From positions 1 to 45,363 of the forward strand of contig JABHKC010000064.1 of assembly GCA_018692315.1 (NCBI GenBank): a stretch of DNA of 45,363 nt. The letters run 5' to 3'. Under the pieces are notes generated by a model. That model worked only from the letters and a program-made list of their open reading frames with translations. It searched no databases and was not told where the DNA came from. The position numbers and the translations under genes were made by a program. This document shows, one piece after another, positions 1 to 9,216 of the stretch; position 1 is the stretch's first letter, and the number at the start of each line of letters is the position of its first letter. The DNA is from Bacteroidota bacterium (GTDB taxonomy: Bacteria > Bacteroidota > Bacteroidia > Bacteroidales > JABHKC01).

Positions 1-30
1 AAAAAATCCCTGAATTTCAGGGATTTTTTT
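1..30. terminator. Bidirectional intrinsic terminator
   Basis: A near-perfect palindrome has the arms TCCCTGA and TCAGGGA around a very short AT loop. It is flanked by six As on one side and seven Ts on the other, so either transcription direction ends in a U-tract. On the reverse strand it lies about 90 nt past the stop of the outer-membrane protein gene at 120-1382 and probably ends that transcript. It could also end a gene entering from the left, outside the window. Confidence 0.8.
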
Positions 31-119
31 GTTTGGTAGATTTTTAAGTTTTAGGTCAAGCTCTTTTCAAAAAAAACAATTCCAAATATTTGGTTCACTA
101 AAACTATTTATTGTTTCAA

Positions 120-1382
120 TTAGAAACTATATACTAATGAAAGTATAAATTTCAAATTAGAAACCGCTTCTGAATAGTTTACTGTTCCGTCATCGGCATA
201 CATTTCTTGTAAAGGTTTGTCAATATCAAGTTTGCCATAGTTCACAGAAGTGTGTTCTAATTCAAGTCCAATTTTTGTTTTTCCCGAAAGGAAAACAACT
301 CTTGGTGCAAGACGATACATATAATCAACATCGAACCAGCGTCCTACCTGACTACCTGCAACTATTGCCTCGGCAGCTCCCAGGTTTTGAGAATATCCGC
401 CAAATAATCCATACTGCATTTTCTTTCCATTGGTATGGAAATCGACCCAACCGGTTAATGTTGCTATAGGAACATATTCGAAATTATTGTACAAAATGTT
501 TTCAGTAGTGTATTCTCTATTAACCATGGCATAACCGCCCATCATAACCATATTGTCGTTGTTTTGTCCGTATTTTGCCCAAAGTTTCAGCGTGAATGGG
601 CTTGTTTTAATTTTGCAGTATCCTAAAGCAGAGATGCTGCTAACAGTGTTTTCCCCGGCTTCGTGAAAAAATCCATCCTCAATAACCAGAGTTTTTGCAT
701 TGATAGCTCCTCCCAAAACAAACAAATTGCTTCCATTTGATTTCTTATATTGAATTTGTGCATGAGCTTCAGGAATTACAGCTTTTTGCATAGAAACATT
801 TCCTTTATTTTTGAAAGTTCCTTGCGACAAAATAGCAGCCATGAACTGCATATCACCAAATTGTTTAATGAATCTGATTTGTGGATTTCTCGAAAGAGGA
901 TTGTATGGAAGCCCTGCACCAAAGGAAACAGTTGATGCGTAACAATCTGCTATCCACAAAGGGTGCCAGTACTGACCAGCCCAAAGTTGAGTTGTTCCCC
1001 AATCTAATTTTAGTAGCGCATGTCGCATTCTTATGGAATAGTAGCTTGCACCAGAAACTCCGTAAAAGTCAACTTCAATAAGTCCAGAAGTTTTAGCACC
1101 AAATGCGTCTGGTCCTGTAATTTTCCCTCTTATTCTCGTAACTAATGACGAAATAGTAAAATTTGGATCAGCATTCAGGTCATTTCCAAGAGAGTCGATA
1201 TTTTCTGCCAAAGGTGTTAAATAAAGAGCACTTTCTCCTCTTGCCGAAAAAGCAGCTCGACTGTTGAATATTGCATCGTTTCTAATGAAACCGGAAAGTT
1301 TAATCCCAAATTTGCTTTCTTCCTGAGCATTTGAAATAAACAGCATTGATAATGCCAAAAAAGTTAGTAATAATTTTCTCAT
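120..1382 (-). CDS. Porin-like outer-membrane beta-barrel protein
   Basis: This 420-residue protein has a clear Sec signal peptide (residues 1-19, cleavage expected after the SNA of SNAQ). The rest is an alternation of short amphipathic strands rich in aromatic and glycine residues, ending in LVYSF. A terminal aromatic residue is the usual signal for BAM-dependent barrel insertion. Strand pairs such as those around LWAGQYWHPLW resemble porin-type or DcaP-like barrels of Bacteroidota, but I cannot assign a substrate. The ATG at 1382 follows AT-rich DNA with no Shine-Dalgarno sequence, which is normal for this phylum. The gene is divergent from the YfhO-family gene and ends about 90 nt before the terminator at 1-30. 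The barrel call is firm; the specific family is a guess. Confidence 0.7.
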   Translation of the reverse strand: MRKLLLTFLALSMLFISNAQEESKFGIKLSGFIRNDAIFNSRAAFSARGESALYLTPLAENIDSLGNDLNADPNFTISSLVTRIRGKITGPDAFGAKTSGLIEVDFYGVSGASYYSIRMRHALLKLDWGTTQLWAGQYWHPLWIADCYASTVSFGAGLPYNPLSRNPQIRFIKQFGDMQFMAAILSQGTFKNKGNVSMQKAVIPEAHAQIQYKKSNGSNLFVLGGAINAKTLVIEDGFFHEAGENTVSSISALGYCKIKTSPFTLKLWAKYGQNNDNMVMMGGYAMVNREYTTENILYNNFEYVPIATLTGWVDFHTNGKKMQYGLFGGYSQNLGAAEAIVAGSQVGRWFDVDYMYRLAPRVVFLSGKTKIGLELEHTSVNYGKLDIDKPLQEMYADDGTVNYSEAVSNLKFILSLVYSF

Positions 1383-1583
1383 AATTCTTAGTTTTAATTA
1401 ATTTCAAATGATGCAAGATATTACTTATAGCTTATTTTAAGCATGACAAATGTCATTGTTTTTCGAGTCCAAAACATCCGATTTCAATTTAGTATTTTGC
1501 TTAATGTTTTTTTGAATTGGCAATTTCATATTATAAAAAATACAAGGTGCAACAATCAAATTAAAATAGAAGTCATTAAAATT

Positions 1584-4010
1584 ATGATAGAAAAATTGAA
1601 ACTCAAACAATATATTCCGCAAGTTGTGGCAATAGCTATTTTTCTTTCATTATCAATTATTTATTTCAATCCTTTATTAACTGGCAAAAAAATTAAGCAA
1701 GACGATATAGTTAGTTTTCGGGGAATGTCGAAAGAGATTGTTGATTTTCGTAACGAAACCGGAGAAGAAGCATTGTGGACAAATGCAATGTTTGGAGGAA
1801 TGCCGGCGTTTCAAATTTCTGTAAAATATAGTTCGAACCTTATAAAAAAGATTGATAGCTTTTTGAAATTAGGCTTACCACATCCGGCAAATTTGCTTTT
1901 CTTGAATTTTCTGGGTTTTTATATTCTGCTTCTTGTTTTGAGGGTTGATAAATGGCTGAGCATTGGTGGTGCTATTGCTTTTGCTTTTTCCTCTTATTTT
2001 TTTATTATAATTGATCTTGGGCACAATTCTAAAGCTAATGCAATTTCATATATTCCATTAGTTTTTTCAGCCTTAGTTCTCATTTTTAACAAAAAGTATT
2101 TTTGGGGAGGCATTCTGTTTTCAATATTTTTTGCCTTAGAAATTGGTGCTAATCATTTGCAGATAACTTATTATCTGGGTTTTATTGTCTTTTTCTTTCT
2201 GTTGTCAAAGCTGATTTTTGCATTAAAAAACAATGAAATTCGTGCATTTGCAAAAGCATCAGTTATAATTCTTGTGGCATCAATATTTGCAATAGCTACA
2301 AACATTTCTTTACTATGGACCAGCTTTGAATATTCGAAAGAAACCATTAGAAATGGCTCAGTTTTGCAATACAAAAATGTTAGTTCGACTGGCTTGGAAA
2401 AATCGCATATAACTGCATGGAGCTATGGGCTTTTAGAAACGGTCAATACAATTATACCCGGTTTAACCGGAAATTCGTCGGAAGAAAATCTGGAGAATTG
2501 TATAAATACGAATTTGTATGTTTCTGAAAACGAAATAGAAATTGGCGATAAGCAAAACAAAATTCCGTTATATTGGGGCAATCAGCCATACACCGGCGGA
2601 CCAAACTATTTTGGAATAAGCATTTTTTTCTTTTTCCTGTTAGGAATTTTTATCCTGAAGCATAAGTTTAAATATTGGATTTTGCTTTTAATTTTGCTTT
2701 CAGTTTTGCTGGCATGGGGCAAAAACCTTATGATTTTGACAGATTTCTTTATTGATTATATTCCTTATTATGAAAAATTCAGGGCTGTAACTACAATTTT
2801 GATTATTCCTCAGTTTTTGATTCCGGTTTTTAGTTTACTGACAATAAACCAGTTAATTACAAATTCTGCATTCAAATTGAAAAATATCAGATATTTGACA
2901 ATTACGTCAGCAATAATTGCCGGTTTCATAATATTTTTATTGCTGTTCTCTAACTATATTTTTGACTTTTCAAGTATTCATGACAAAAGACAAATTCTGA
3001 AATTTTATGATTACGATTTTTTGGAAACAATAAAACTCGACAGAGCAAAATTATTATCAAATGATTTGTTGCGCTCGCTGATATTGATTTTAGTTGCAGC
3101 ACTTTCAACTTATTTGTTTTTAAATGGAAAAATAAAAAAATCTGTAATTATCATAATTCTGACTTTTCTTTTTTTATTTGATTTGTGGACAGTGAACAGG
3201 CGATTTTTGAATAATGAAAATTTTACAGACGAAAAAAATGTAGTTGAACCCTTTGAAAAAACTATCGCCGATGAAACTATTTTGATGGATGAAGACCCAA
3301 ATTTTAGAGTTTACAATAAAACTGTTGCGACTTTTAACGAGGCTTCTACATCGTTTTTTCATAAATCAATTGGAGGTTATCATGGTGCCATGCTAAGTCG
3401 ATACAATGACATTGTCAAATATCATTTGAAAAAGAAAAGCAAAAATGTTTTCGATATGCTAAATACAAAATATTTTATTCTTAGAAAGGGTAACAGATAT
3501 TTAGCTCGAAAAAATAAATCGGCGCTCGGAAATGTTTGGTTTGTAAATTTTGTCGAATTTGCCAAAAATCCAATTGAAGAATTTGAATTCCTTGATAGTT
3601 TTAATCCAAAAACCACTGCAATTGTAAATGAAATATTTGAAGACTACATTTCAGGAATTTCTTCTACAATTTCAGGCAAAGAGTTTATTAATTTAACGGA
3701 ATACATGCCCAATTTTTTACAATATGAAAGTCGTTCGGAGCGAAAACATTTGGCAGTCTTTTCAGAAATATATTACGATAAAGGCTGGAATGCGTATATT
3801 GACGGGGAAGAAGCAAAAATTGTCAGGGCAAATTATTTGCTCAGAGCAATAGTAATCCCACCAGGGAATCATTTGATTGAAATGAAATTTGAGCCGAAAT
3901 CGTTTTTTGTAGGTGAAACAATTTCTTTATTTTCTTCCGGAATATTAATACTTTTATTACTCATTGGCATATTTCAAGGTTTTTATAAAACTTCTTTAAA
4001 GCTAAATTAA
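1584..4010 (+). CDS. YfhO-family polytopic membrane protein
   Basis: The protein is about 808 residues from the ATG at 1584. The frame is open back to 1443, but those extra 47 codons are low-complexity and lie outside the family's normal N-terminus, so I prefer the ATG just before IEKLKLKQYIPQ. It has an N-terminal membrane anchor, then the YfhO-type sequence DIVSFRGMSKEI and LWTNAMFGGMPAFQ. About a dozen hydrophobic helices follow, then a soluble C-terminal part with YYDKGWNAYIDG and a final helix. In Firmicutes, YfhO is implicated in glycosylation of lipoteichoic acid. In Bacteroidota the family is common, and the role, presumably a GT-C-type sugar transfer outside the membrane, is inferred. 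The two TMTC-like transferases downstream fit a surface-glycan theme. Confidence 0.8.
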   Translation: MIEKLKLKQYIPQVVAIAIFLSLSIIYFNPLLTGKKIKQDDIVSFRGMSKEIVDFRNETGEEALWTNAMFGGMPAFQISVKYSSNLIKKIDSFLKLGLPHPANLLFLNFLGFYILLLVLRVDKWLSIGGAIAFAFSSYFFIIIDLGHNSKANAISYIPLVFSALVLIFNKKYFWGGILFSIFFALEIGANHLQITYYLGFIVFFFLLSKLIFALKNNEIRAFAKASVIILVASIFAIATNISLLWTSFEYSKETIRNGSVLQYKNVSSTGLEKSHITAWSYGLLETVNTIIPGLTGNSSEENLENCINTNLYVSENEIEIGDKQNKIPLYWGNQPYTGGPNYFGISIFFFFLLGIFILKHKFKYWILLLILLSVLLAWGKNLMILTDFFIDYIPYYEKFRAVTTILIIPQFLIPVFSLLTINQLITNSAFKLKNIRYLTITSAIIAGFIIFLLLFSNYIFDFSSIHDKRQILKFYDYDFLETIKLDRAKLLSNDLLRSLILILVAALSTYLFLNGKIKKSVIIIILTFLFLFDLWTVNRRFLNNENFTDEKNVVEPFEKTIADETILMDEDPNFRVYNKTVATFNEASTSFFHKSIGGYHGAMLSRYNDIVKYHLKKKSKNVFDMLNTKYFILRKGNRYLARKNKSALGNVWFVNFVEFAKNPIEEFEFLDSFNPKTTAIVNEIFEDYISGISSTISGKEFINLTEYMPNFLQYESRSERKHLAVFSEIYYDKGWNAYIDGEEAKIVRANYLLRAIVIPPGNHLIEMKFEPKSFFVGETISLFSSGILILLLLIGIFQGFYKTSLKLN

Positions 4011-4026
4011 TCCGTATAGCAAAATA

Positions 4027-4147
4027 GGGGACTTCTGAAAATGCAAATTTATTCGTTGCTTCAAAATTTCAAAATCCTCATTTACAGTAGTAAACTGCGG
4101 TTTTGAAATTTCTTGCACCTTGAAATTTACTATTTTTAGAAGTCCTC
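4027..4147. repeat. 121-bp imperfect inverted-repeat (MITE-like) element
   Basis: The whole spacer folds on one centre of symmetry at about 4087. The outer arms are 4027-4050 and 4123-4147 (GGGGACTTCT against AGAAGTCCTC, with further matches inward). The middle arms pair AAATTTCAAAA with TTTTGAAATTT, and the core is TTTAC-AGTA-GTAAA at 4081-4094. AATA lies immediately outside both ends, as a short target duplication might, although in AT-rich DNA this is weak evidence. There is no open reading frame inside. It could be a non-autonomous mobile element or REP-like repeat, or a very long transcribed hairpin behind the YfhO gene. I saw no second copy in this window. Confidence 0.6.
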
Positions 4148-4240
4148 AATAATAATTCAGGAAAATTTTAATGAAAAAATATTAGTTGTTTGTTGCAACA
4201 AGGGCTAACATATTTTAGTCTTTACTCAAAACCCGCAAAT

Positions 4241-5953
4241 ATGAAAAACCCAATCTTAAAAACCCCAATTAACTTAAACAACAAATGGGTTTGGTTAGCA
4301 ACAATTTTGCTGATAACCATTGTTGTTTACTTCCCTACCTTTCAATTTGAATTGCTTAACTACGACGACGAAAGATTAATAATTAAAAACAAGTTGATTA
4401 AAGATTTTTCTTTTTATAGTTTGCAATTATATTTTGCTGATTATTACGACAACATTTATCAACCGTTTGTATTGATGTCATGGGCTTTCGATTATGCCAT
4501 TGATGGATTAAATCCATCTGTTTTCCATATTCATAATCTTGTTTTACACTTGATTAACATTAGTTTAGTATTTTTCTTTATTCAACTTTTATTTAACGAT
4601 AAACGAATTTCCATAATCACAGCATTTTTGTTTGCAATTCAGGCACTGCATATTGAGTCGGTAGCCTGGATTTCTGAAAGAAAAGATTTGGTTTATTCTA
4701 TGTATTTTTTGTTGTCGTTAATTATGTATATTAAATATATTAAAACCTCACAGTTAAAGTTTTATGCTTTATCTATTGTTTTGTTTTTATTTTCACTCTT
4801 CTCAAAAGGTTTGGCAATTGCTCTGGCACCAACGATTTTTGCAATCGATTTCTTTTACAGACGAAAAATATTGAGTAAGAAAGTAATTTTAGAAAAAATT
4901 CCATTTCTGATTCTCGCAACAATTTTTGCAATAATTGGCAGTATTGGATTTTTTATTCACAATAAACCTTCGGATATATCAATTGTAGGCAAAATTTTGT
5001 CAACAGGATTCGTATTTTTTAATTATTTCACAAAAGTGATTTTCCCATACAAACTGTCAGCATTTCATCCTTATCCGGAAGAAATTGGAGGTTATTATTC
5101 AATTAAGTTTATTATTCTTACAATTTTGTCAGTTTTAGCAATAGTAGCTTTATTTCTATTAGCAAGAAAAAGCAGAAAGCTGGCATTTGGTGCACTATTT
5201 TTTATCGTTAACATTTTATTAGCTTTAAAATTGTCGCAGATAACCAATCTTGGTTTTATTATGGCTGACAGATATACTTATATTTCTTCTATTGGCATTT
5301 TTATTATAGTGGCTACATTTTTTATTCATTTACTAAAAAGATTTTCGAGATTCAAAATTCCGGTATTAGCAATACTGTTTGCCTATATGTTTTTTCATAC
5401 TGCCATCAGTTCACAACATATATTTGTCTGGCAAGATAGTATTTCCATTTGGGATTCAATTGTAGAACAATATCCTGACAGATCGCGATTTTATAACAAG
5501 AGGGGAATGGCAAAGGTCGATAATGGTGATTTTAAAGGTTCTATTCAGGATTTTAGTGAAGCAGTAAATATTAATCCCAATTACGAAAAGGCATATTATT
5601 GCAGAGCTGATGCTTATGAAAAACTTAAAAAGTGGAAAATGGCAATTCAAGACTATTCAAAAATCATTGATTCTGATGTAAATAGTAGCAAAGCGTATTC
5701 ACTCAGAGGTAAAGTATATGAAAAAACATCTAATTACAATAAAGCATTAATTGATTTTAATACAGCTATTGAGATAGATCCTAACCATCCAAAGCTATAT
5801 GTACAACGAGCATATTTTTTTTACAAAACAGGAGACTATCAAGCTGCTATTCAAGATTATGACATAGCACTCGAAATTAAACCTAAGATGAAGATAGCGA
5901 AAAGACAGCGAGAGATGGTGTTGAGGAAATATAGAGAAAAGTCCTTTTTTTAA
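4241..5953 (+). CDS. TMTC-like membrane glycosyltransferase with C-terminal TPRs (copy 1)
   Basis: The protein is 570 residues from the ATG at 4241. The frame extends to a TTG at 4190, but the ATG gives the same N-terminal length as the downstream paralogue. A first transmembrane helix is followed by an extracytoplasmic loop with NYDDERL. The Asp pair matches the catalytic acidic motif of GT-C enzymes and of TMTC protein O-mannosyltransferases. HIESVAWISERKDL and SAFHPYP are also TMTC hallmarks. About ten helices follow, then four TPR units in the last 150 residues (each with the A-x-x-DY/F-x-x-A pattern). The predicted role is sugar transfer from a lipid-linked donor to a secreted acceptor. 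Donor and acceptor are unknown. A tandem paralogue lies 149 bp downstream. Confidence 0.8.
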   Translation: MKNPILKTPINLNNKWVWLATILLITIVVYFPTFQFELLNYDDERLIIKNKLIKDFSFYSLQLYFADYYDNIYQPFVLMSWAFDYAIDGLNPSVFHIHNLVLHLINISLVFFFIQLLFNDKRISIITAFLFAIQALHIESVAWISERKDLVYSMYFLLSLIMYIKYIKTSQLKFYALSIVLFLFSLFSKGLAIALAPTIFAIDFFYRRKILSKKVILEKIPFLILATIFAIIGSIGFFIHNKPSDISIVGKILSTGFVFFNYFTKVIFPYKLSAFHPYPEEIGGYYSIKFIILTILSVLAIVALFLLARKSRKLAFGALFFIVNILLALKLSQITNLGFIMADRYTYISSIGIFIIVATFFIHLLKRFSRFKIPVLAILFAYMFFHTAISSQHIFVWQDSISIWDSIVEQYPDRSRFYNKRGMAKVDNGDFKGSIQDFSEAVNINPNYEKAYYCRADAYEKLKKWKMAIQDYSKIIDSDVNSSKAYSLRGKVYEKTSNYNKALIDFNTAIEIDPNHPKLYVQRAYFFYKTGDYQAAIQDYDIALEIKPKMKIAKRQREMVLRKYREKSFF

Positions 5954-6102
5954 TAATGTATTTGCTTATGCGGCTGATAATCAAGCCGTAAAAATAATGT
6001 TTGACTTTTTCTGAGAGAACAATTTTCGTTAATTTTTTACAAATCAACAAATAATTCGGATTGCAACAATAACAAACTAGTTGTGGTCTTAATCCAAAAT
6101 GT

Positions 6103-7836
6103 ATGATTATGGATAGTTATAAGCTTAAGAAAATCATAAATAATAATTGGTTTTGGTTGGCAACAATTTTAATATTTACCTTCATACTTTATTTTCCGAC
6201 ATTTCAATTCGAAATTTTAAATTACGACGACGATAGATTAATCGTAAATAATGAACTAATTCAAGAAATCTCTTTCAGGAATCTGAAATTGTCTTTCGCT
6301 GATTATTACGATAATATTTATCAACCTTTTGTTTTGATGTCATGGGCTTTCGATTATGCTATCGATGGTTTGAACCCAAGAGTTTTTCATATTCACAATC
6401 TTGTGATACATTTGATAAACATTTGTTTAGTATTTTTTTTTATTCAACTTCTCTTCAGTGATAAACGAATTTCCATTATCACATCATTTTTATTTGCTGT
6501 TCATTCAATGCACATCGAGTCTGTAGCCTGGATTTCGGAAAGAAAAGACCTTCTTTATGCAATGTATTTTTTGTTGTCATTAATCATGTATATAAAATAT
6601 GTCAAGTCCTCACAGATAAGATTTTATGTTTTTTCTCTTGTTTTGTTTTTATTTTCACTTTTCTCGAAAGGTCTCGCTGTGGCATTAGCTCCTACGATTG
6701 TTGCAATCGACTTCTTTTTGAAACGAAAAATATTCAGCAAAAAAGTAATTATCGAAAAAATCCCATTTCTGATTTTTGCAATATTCTTCAGTATAGTGGG
6801 CAGTTTCGGATTCAATAATCTATCGAAAGCAGCAGACTTTTCACTTTTTGGCAAATTATTATCAACAGGATATGTATTTTTTCATTACTTCATAAAAATG
6901 TTTATCCCTTACGGACTTTCAGCTTATCATCCTTATCCTTCAGAAATAGAAAGCTCTTATCCTTCTATATTTTATCTTCTTAGTTTTTTGTCAATATTAA
7001 TAATAATTACCTTAATTATTCTATCGAAAAAAAGCAGACGATTGGCATTTGGTGCAATTTTTTTTGGCATAAATATTTTTATTGCCCTTAGGATTTCGCA
7101 AATCACATCTGTTGGTTTCATCATGGCCGACAGATATGCTTATGTTTCTTCAATCGGAATTTTTATTCTTATTTCCGTTTTCTTCATATTTTTGATAAAA
7201 AAAATTCCGAATTTGAAAATCCCTGTATTTTCCTTACTAATTGCATTTATGATTATTAATATTTGGATTAGTTCCCAACATATTTTTGTTTGGGAAAATA
7301 GTATTTCAATATGGGATTCGATAATTGAAAAATATCCTGACAGGTCGTGGCCATATTCCAAAAGAGGATTGGCTAAAGCAGATTACGGCGATTATGAAGG
7401 AGCAATTTACGATTTTAGCAGTGCTGTTATAATAAAACCCGACTTCTACAAAATATATTACAATAGAGCAGAAACATATAGGAAATTGAAAATGTGGGAT
7501 TTAGCTATTCATGACTATTCAAAAATTATTTATGATAATTCAGATTGTGCTAAGGCTTATGCATTCAGAGGGATTGCATATGAAAAATCTGATATGTACA
7601 AAAAAGCATTAAACGATTTTAACAAAGCAATAAAAATTGAGCCTGAATCTTCAATGTTATATTTACAACGAGCAATGTTAAAGACTAAAAAAGGGTACTA
7701 TAATTCTGCAATTCAAGACTATAACATAGCACTTGCAATTCAACCTGACCTAAAAATTGCCAAAAATCAAAAATACATGGTTTTGGAAATCATAAAAAGA
7801 AACTACCTGCGAACAAATACTTTGGTTCAGAATTAA
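6103..7836 (+). CDS. TMTC-like membrane glycosyltransferase with C-terminal TPRs (copy 2)
   Basis: This 577-residue paralogue of the preceding gene is collinear along its whole length. It shares NYDDDRL, a long run around YQPFVLMSWAFDYAIDGLNP, HIESVAWISERKDL, SAYHPYP and four C-terminal TPRs. The ATG at 6103 places the first conserved Trp at residue 16, exactly as in copy 1; an ATG at 6109 is equally possible. The most conserved block is also very similar at DNA level, while the TPRs and the loops after the sixth helix have diverged, which suggests different acceptors or partners. The gene ends 13 bp before the convergent hemW stop. The role is inferred from the TMTC and GT-C families. Confidence 0.8.
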   Translation: MIMDSYKLKKIINNNWFWLATILIFTFILYFPTFQFEILNYDDDRLIVNNELIQEISFRNLKLSFADYYDNIYQPFVLMSWAFDYAIDGLNPRVFHIHNLVIHLINICLVFFFIQLLFSDKRISIITSFLFAVHSMHIESVAWISERKDLLYAMYFLLSLIMYIKYVKSSQIRFYVFSLVLFLFSLFSKGLAVALAPTIVAIDFFLKRKIFSKKVIIEKIPFLIFAIFFSIVGSFGFNNLSKAADFSLFGKLLSTGYVFFHYFIKMFIPYGLSAYHPYPSEIESSYPSIFYLLSFLSILIIITLIILSKKSRRLAFGAIFFGINIFIALRISQITSVGFIMADRYAYVSSIGIFILISVFFIFLIKKIPNLKIPVFSLLIAFMIINIWISSQHIFVWENSISIWDSIIEKYPDRSWPYSKRGLAKADYGDYEGAIYDFSSAVIIKPDFYKIYYNRAETYRKLKMWDLAIHDYSKIIYDNSDCAKAYAFRGIAYEKSDMYKKALNDFNKAIKIEPESSMLYLQRAMLKTKKGYYNSAIQDYNIALAIQPDLKIAKNQKYMVLEIIKRNYLRTNTLVQN

Positions 7837-7849
7837 TCTAAACTAAGTG

Positions 7850-8983
7850 TTATTTGTCGGTCCAAAAAAGTTCTGAAAGAATATAGTCTGAAACAAATTG
7901 ACCTTCTGGTGTTAAAAAGCAATTGCCCTTATTCCAAACAAAATATTTATTTTCCTTGAATTTCTTTGCCTTTGCGAAAAAATCATGATAGAGTTTCTTG
8001 CCAAAATTTCTTTGCAAAAAGCTTAATTCAATTCCCTTATTTGTTCGCAAGTTTGTCATCAAATATTCATTATATTTTGTAAAAAAATCTAATGTTTCAA
8101 TTTCAAAAGGAACTTTTCCTTCAGTAATAGATTTTATATAAGATGAAGTATTTGAAATATTCCATTGTCTCGACTCAATATTAAATGAGTGTGCCGATGG
8201 TCCAATTCCAAGATATTTTCCTTTAAGCCAATAATTTGAATTGTGTTTCGACTCGTAGCCCTTTTTTGCGAAATTCGATATTTCATATTGGATAAAATCA
8301 TTTTGTTTGGTTTTTTCAATCAAAGTTGAGAATTGTTCAAAACATTGTTTGTCGTTAAGTTCTTTTACGATTCCTTTTCTTAAATAATTACTGAACACTG
8401 TGCCTTTTTCGTAGGTTAACTGATATGCTGAAATATGCTGAATATTTAAATCGAAAGCTTTTTGAAGATTTTTCCCCCATTTATTCAAGTTCATTTGTGG
8501 CAAGGAATAAATTAGGTCGATGCTAATATTATCGAATCCGGTAGTTTGACTATTTTCAACTGACTTTATAGCAGAACGTGCATCGTGCCTTCTATTCATA
8601 ATTTTCAAATCATCGTTCGAGAAAGATTGAATACCAATGCTTAATCTGTTAATTCCTATTTTTCTTAATTCCTGCAAATAATCTAAATTTAGATCTTCTG
8701 GATTTGCTTCAAAAGTAATTTCCGGATTTTCAGAAATATTAAAAAACCTGAAAGCATGATCCAGTATTTTTCCAATTTTCGAACTGCTTAGAACCGAAGG
8801 AGTTCCACCTCCAAAATATATTGTATTTACACTATCAGAAGCCAAATATTTTTTCTGTAACTCAATTTCCTTAAGAAAAGCCTCAATTAATTCATCTTTT
8901 TCTTTTTCAGAAACTTTTGAATAAAAGTCGCAATAGAAACATTTTTTTCTACAAAAAGGTATATGTATATATATGCTTGCCAA
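7850..8983 (-). CDS. hemW: Heme chaperone HemW (radical SAM)
   Basis: This 377-residue radical SAM protein of the HemN/HemW family starts SIYIHIPFC. The cluster motif is C11-x3-C15-x2-C18 followed by DF, without the extra cysteine found in true coproporphyrinogen dehydrogenase HemN, which points to the HemW subtype. Other family landmarks are GGGTPS, EANPEDL, SIGIQSF, DLIYSLPQ and GIGPSAHSF. HemW binds heme and a 4Fe-4S cluster and is thought to deliver heme to membrane hemoproteins; older annotations call it oxygen-independent coproporphyrinogen III oxidase. The length is normal. It is divergent from the FIST gene and convergent with the TMTC-like gene, so it is probably transcribed alone. 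Confidence 0.92.
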   Translation of the reverse strand: MASIYIHIPFCRKKCFYCDFYSKVSEKEKDELIEAFLKEIELQKKYLASDSVNTIYFGGGTPSVLSSSKIGKILDHAFRFFNISENPEITFEANPEDLNLDYLQELRKIGINRLSIGIQSFSNDDLKIMNRRHDARSAIKSVENSQTTGFDNISIDLIYSLPQMNLNKWGKNLQKAFDLNIQHISAYQLTYEKGTVFSNYLRKGIVKELNDKQCFEQFSTLIEKTKQNDFIQYEISNFAKKGYESKHNSNYWLKGKYLGIGPSAHSFNIESRQWNISNTSSYIKSITEGKVPFEIETLDFFTKYNEYLMTNLRTNKGIELSFLQRNFGKKLYHDFFAKAKKFKENKYFVWNKGNCFLTPEGQFVSDYILSELFWTDK

Positions 8984-9063
8984 ACTCTAAAAATTTAATA
9001 ATACAATTTTATTAATATTTTTACATTATATCATATTTTTAGAACAAATAGTTACTAAGACCA

Positions 9064-9081
9064 TATTTTTGTCTATTTTTG
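9064..9081 (+). promoter_or_regulatory. Two tandem -7-like boxes upstream of the FIST gene
   Basis: TATTTTTG occurs at 9064-9071 and again at 9074-9081. Both fit the Bacteroidota -7 consensus TAnnTTTG, 29-46 nt before the ATG at 9110. I see no good TTTG -33 box at the expected 17-23 nt spacing, so this is only half a promoter. Confidence 0.35.
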
Positions 9082-9109
9082 TTAATTATGAAATTAAAAA
9101 TTATATATT

Positions 9110-9193
9110 ATGAAAGCAGAACAGTTTATTTACCAAGAAAAAGCCAATGCAGAAGATTATAGTGGCAAAAATTCTCATTTGTTCCGGATTTAA
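9110..9193 (+). pseudogene. 5' fragment of the FIST-domain gene, in another frame
   Basis: This 27-codon open frame encodes MKAEQFIYQEKANAEDYSGK and seven more residues before TAA at 9191. The opening MKAEQFIYQE looks like the N-terminus usual for FIST proteins of Bacteroidota. The next frame continues the protein: upstream of the ATG at 9217 it reads FSFVPDLILVFASGN, back to a TAG at 9160. The two frames join cleanly if the five-A run at 9167-9171 had one more A (GKK-FSFVPD). I therefore read this as the true gene start, separated from the body by a one-base loss or a sequencing error. A recoding event is the less likely alternative. Confidence 0.7.
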
Positions 9194-9216
9194 TTTTAGT
9201 ATTTGCAAGTGGCAAT

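Noticed and set aside
1540-1553. CAAGGTGCAA, shared with an arm of the 121-bp element
   Set aside because: Only ten bases match and the flanks do not, so it is probably chance rather than a second copy.
1443-1583. Extended start of the YfhO-family gene at 1443
   Set aside because: The extra 47 codons have no membrane or family features; the ATG at 1584 gives the usual N-terminus.
5971-5988. CGGCT/AGCCG hairpin after the first TMTC-like gene
   Set aside because: Only five base pairs with an eight-base loop and no T-run directly behind it; too weak to call a terminator.
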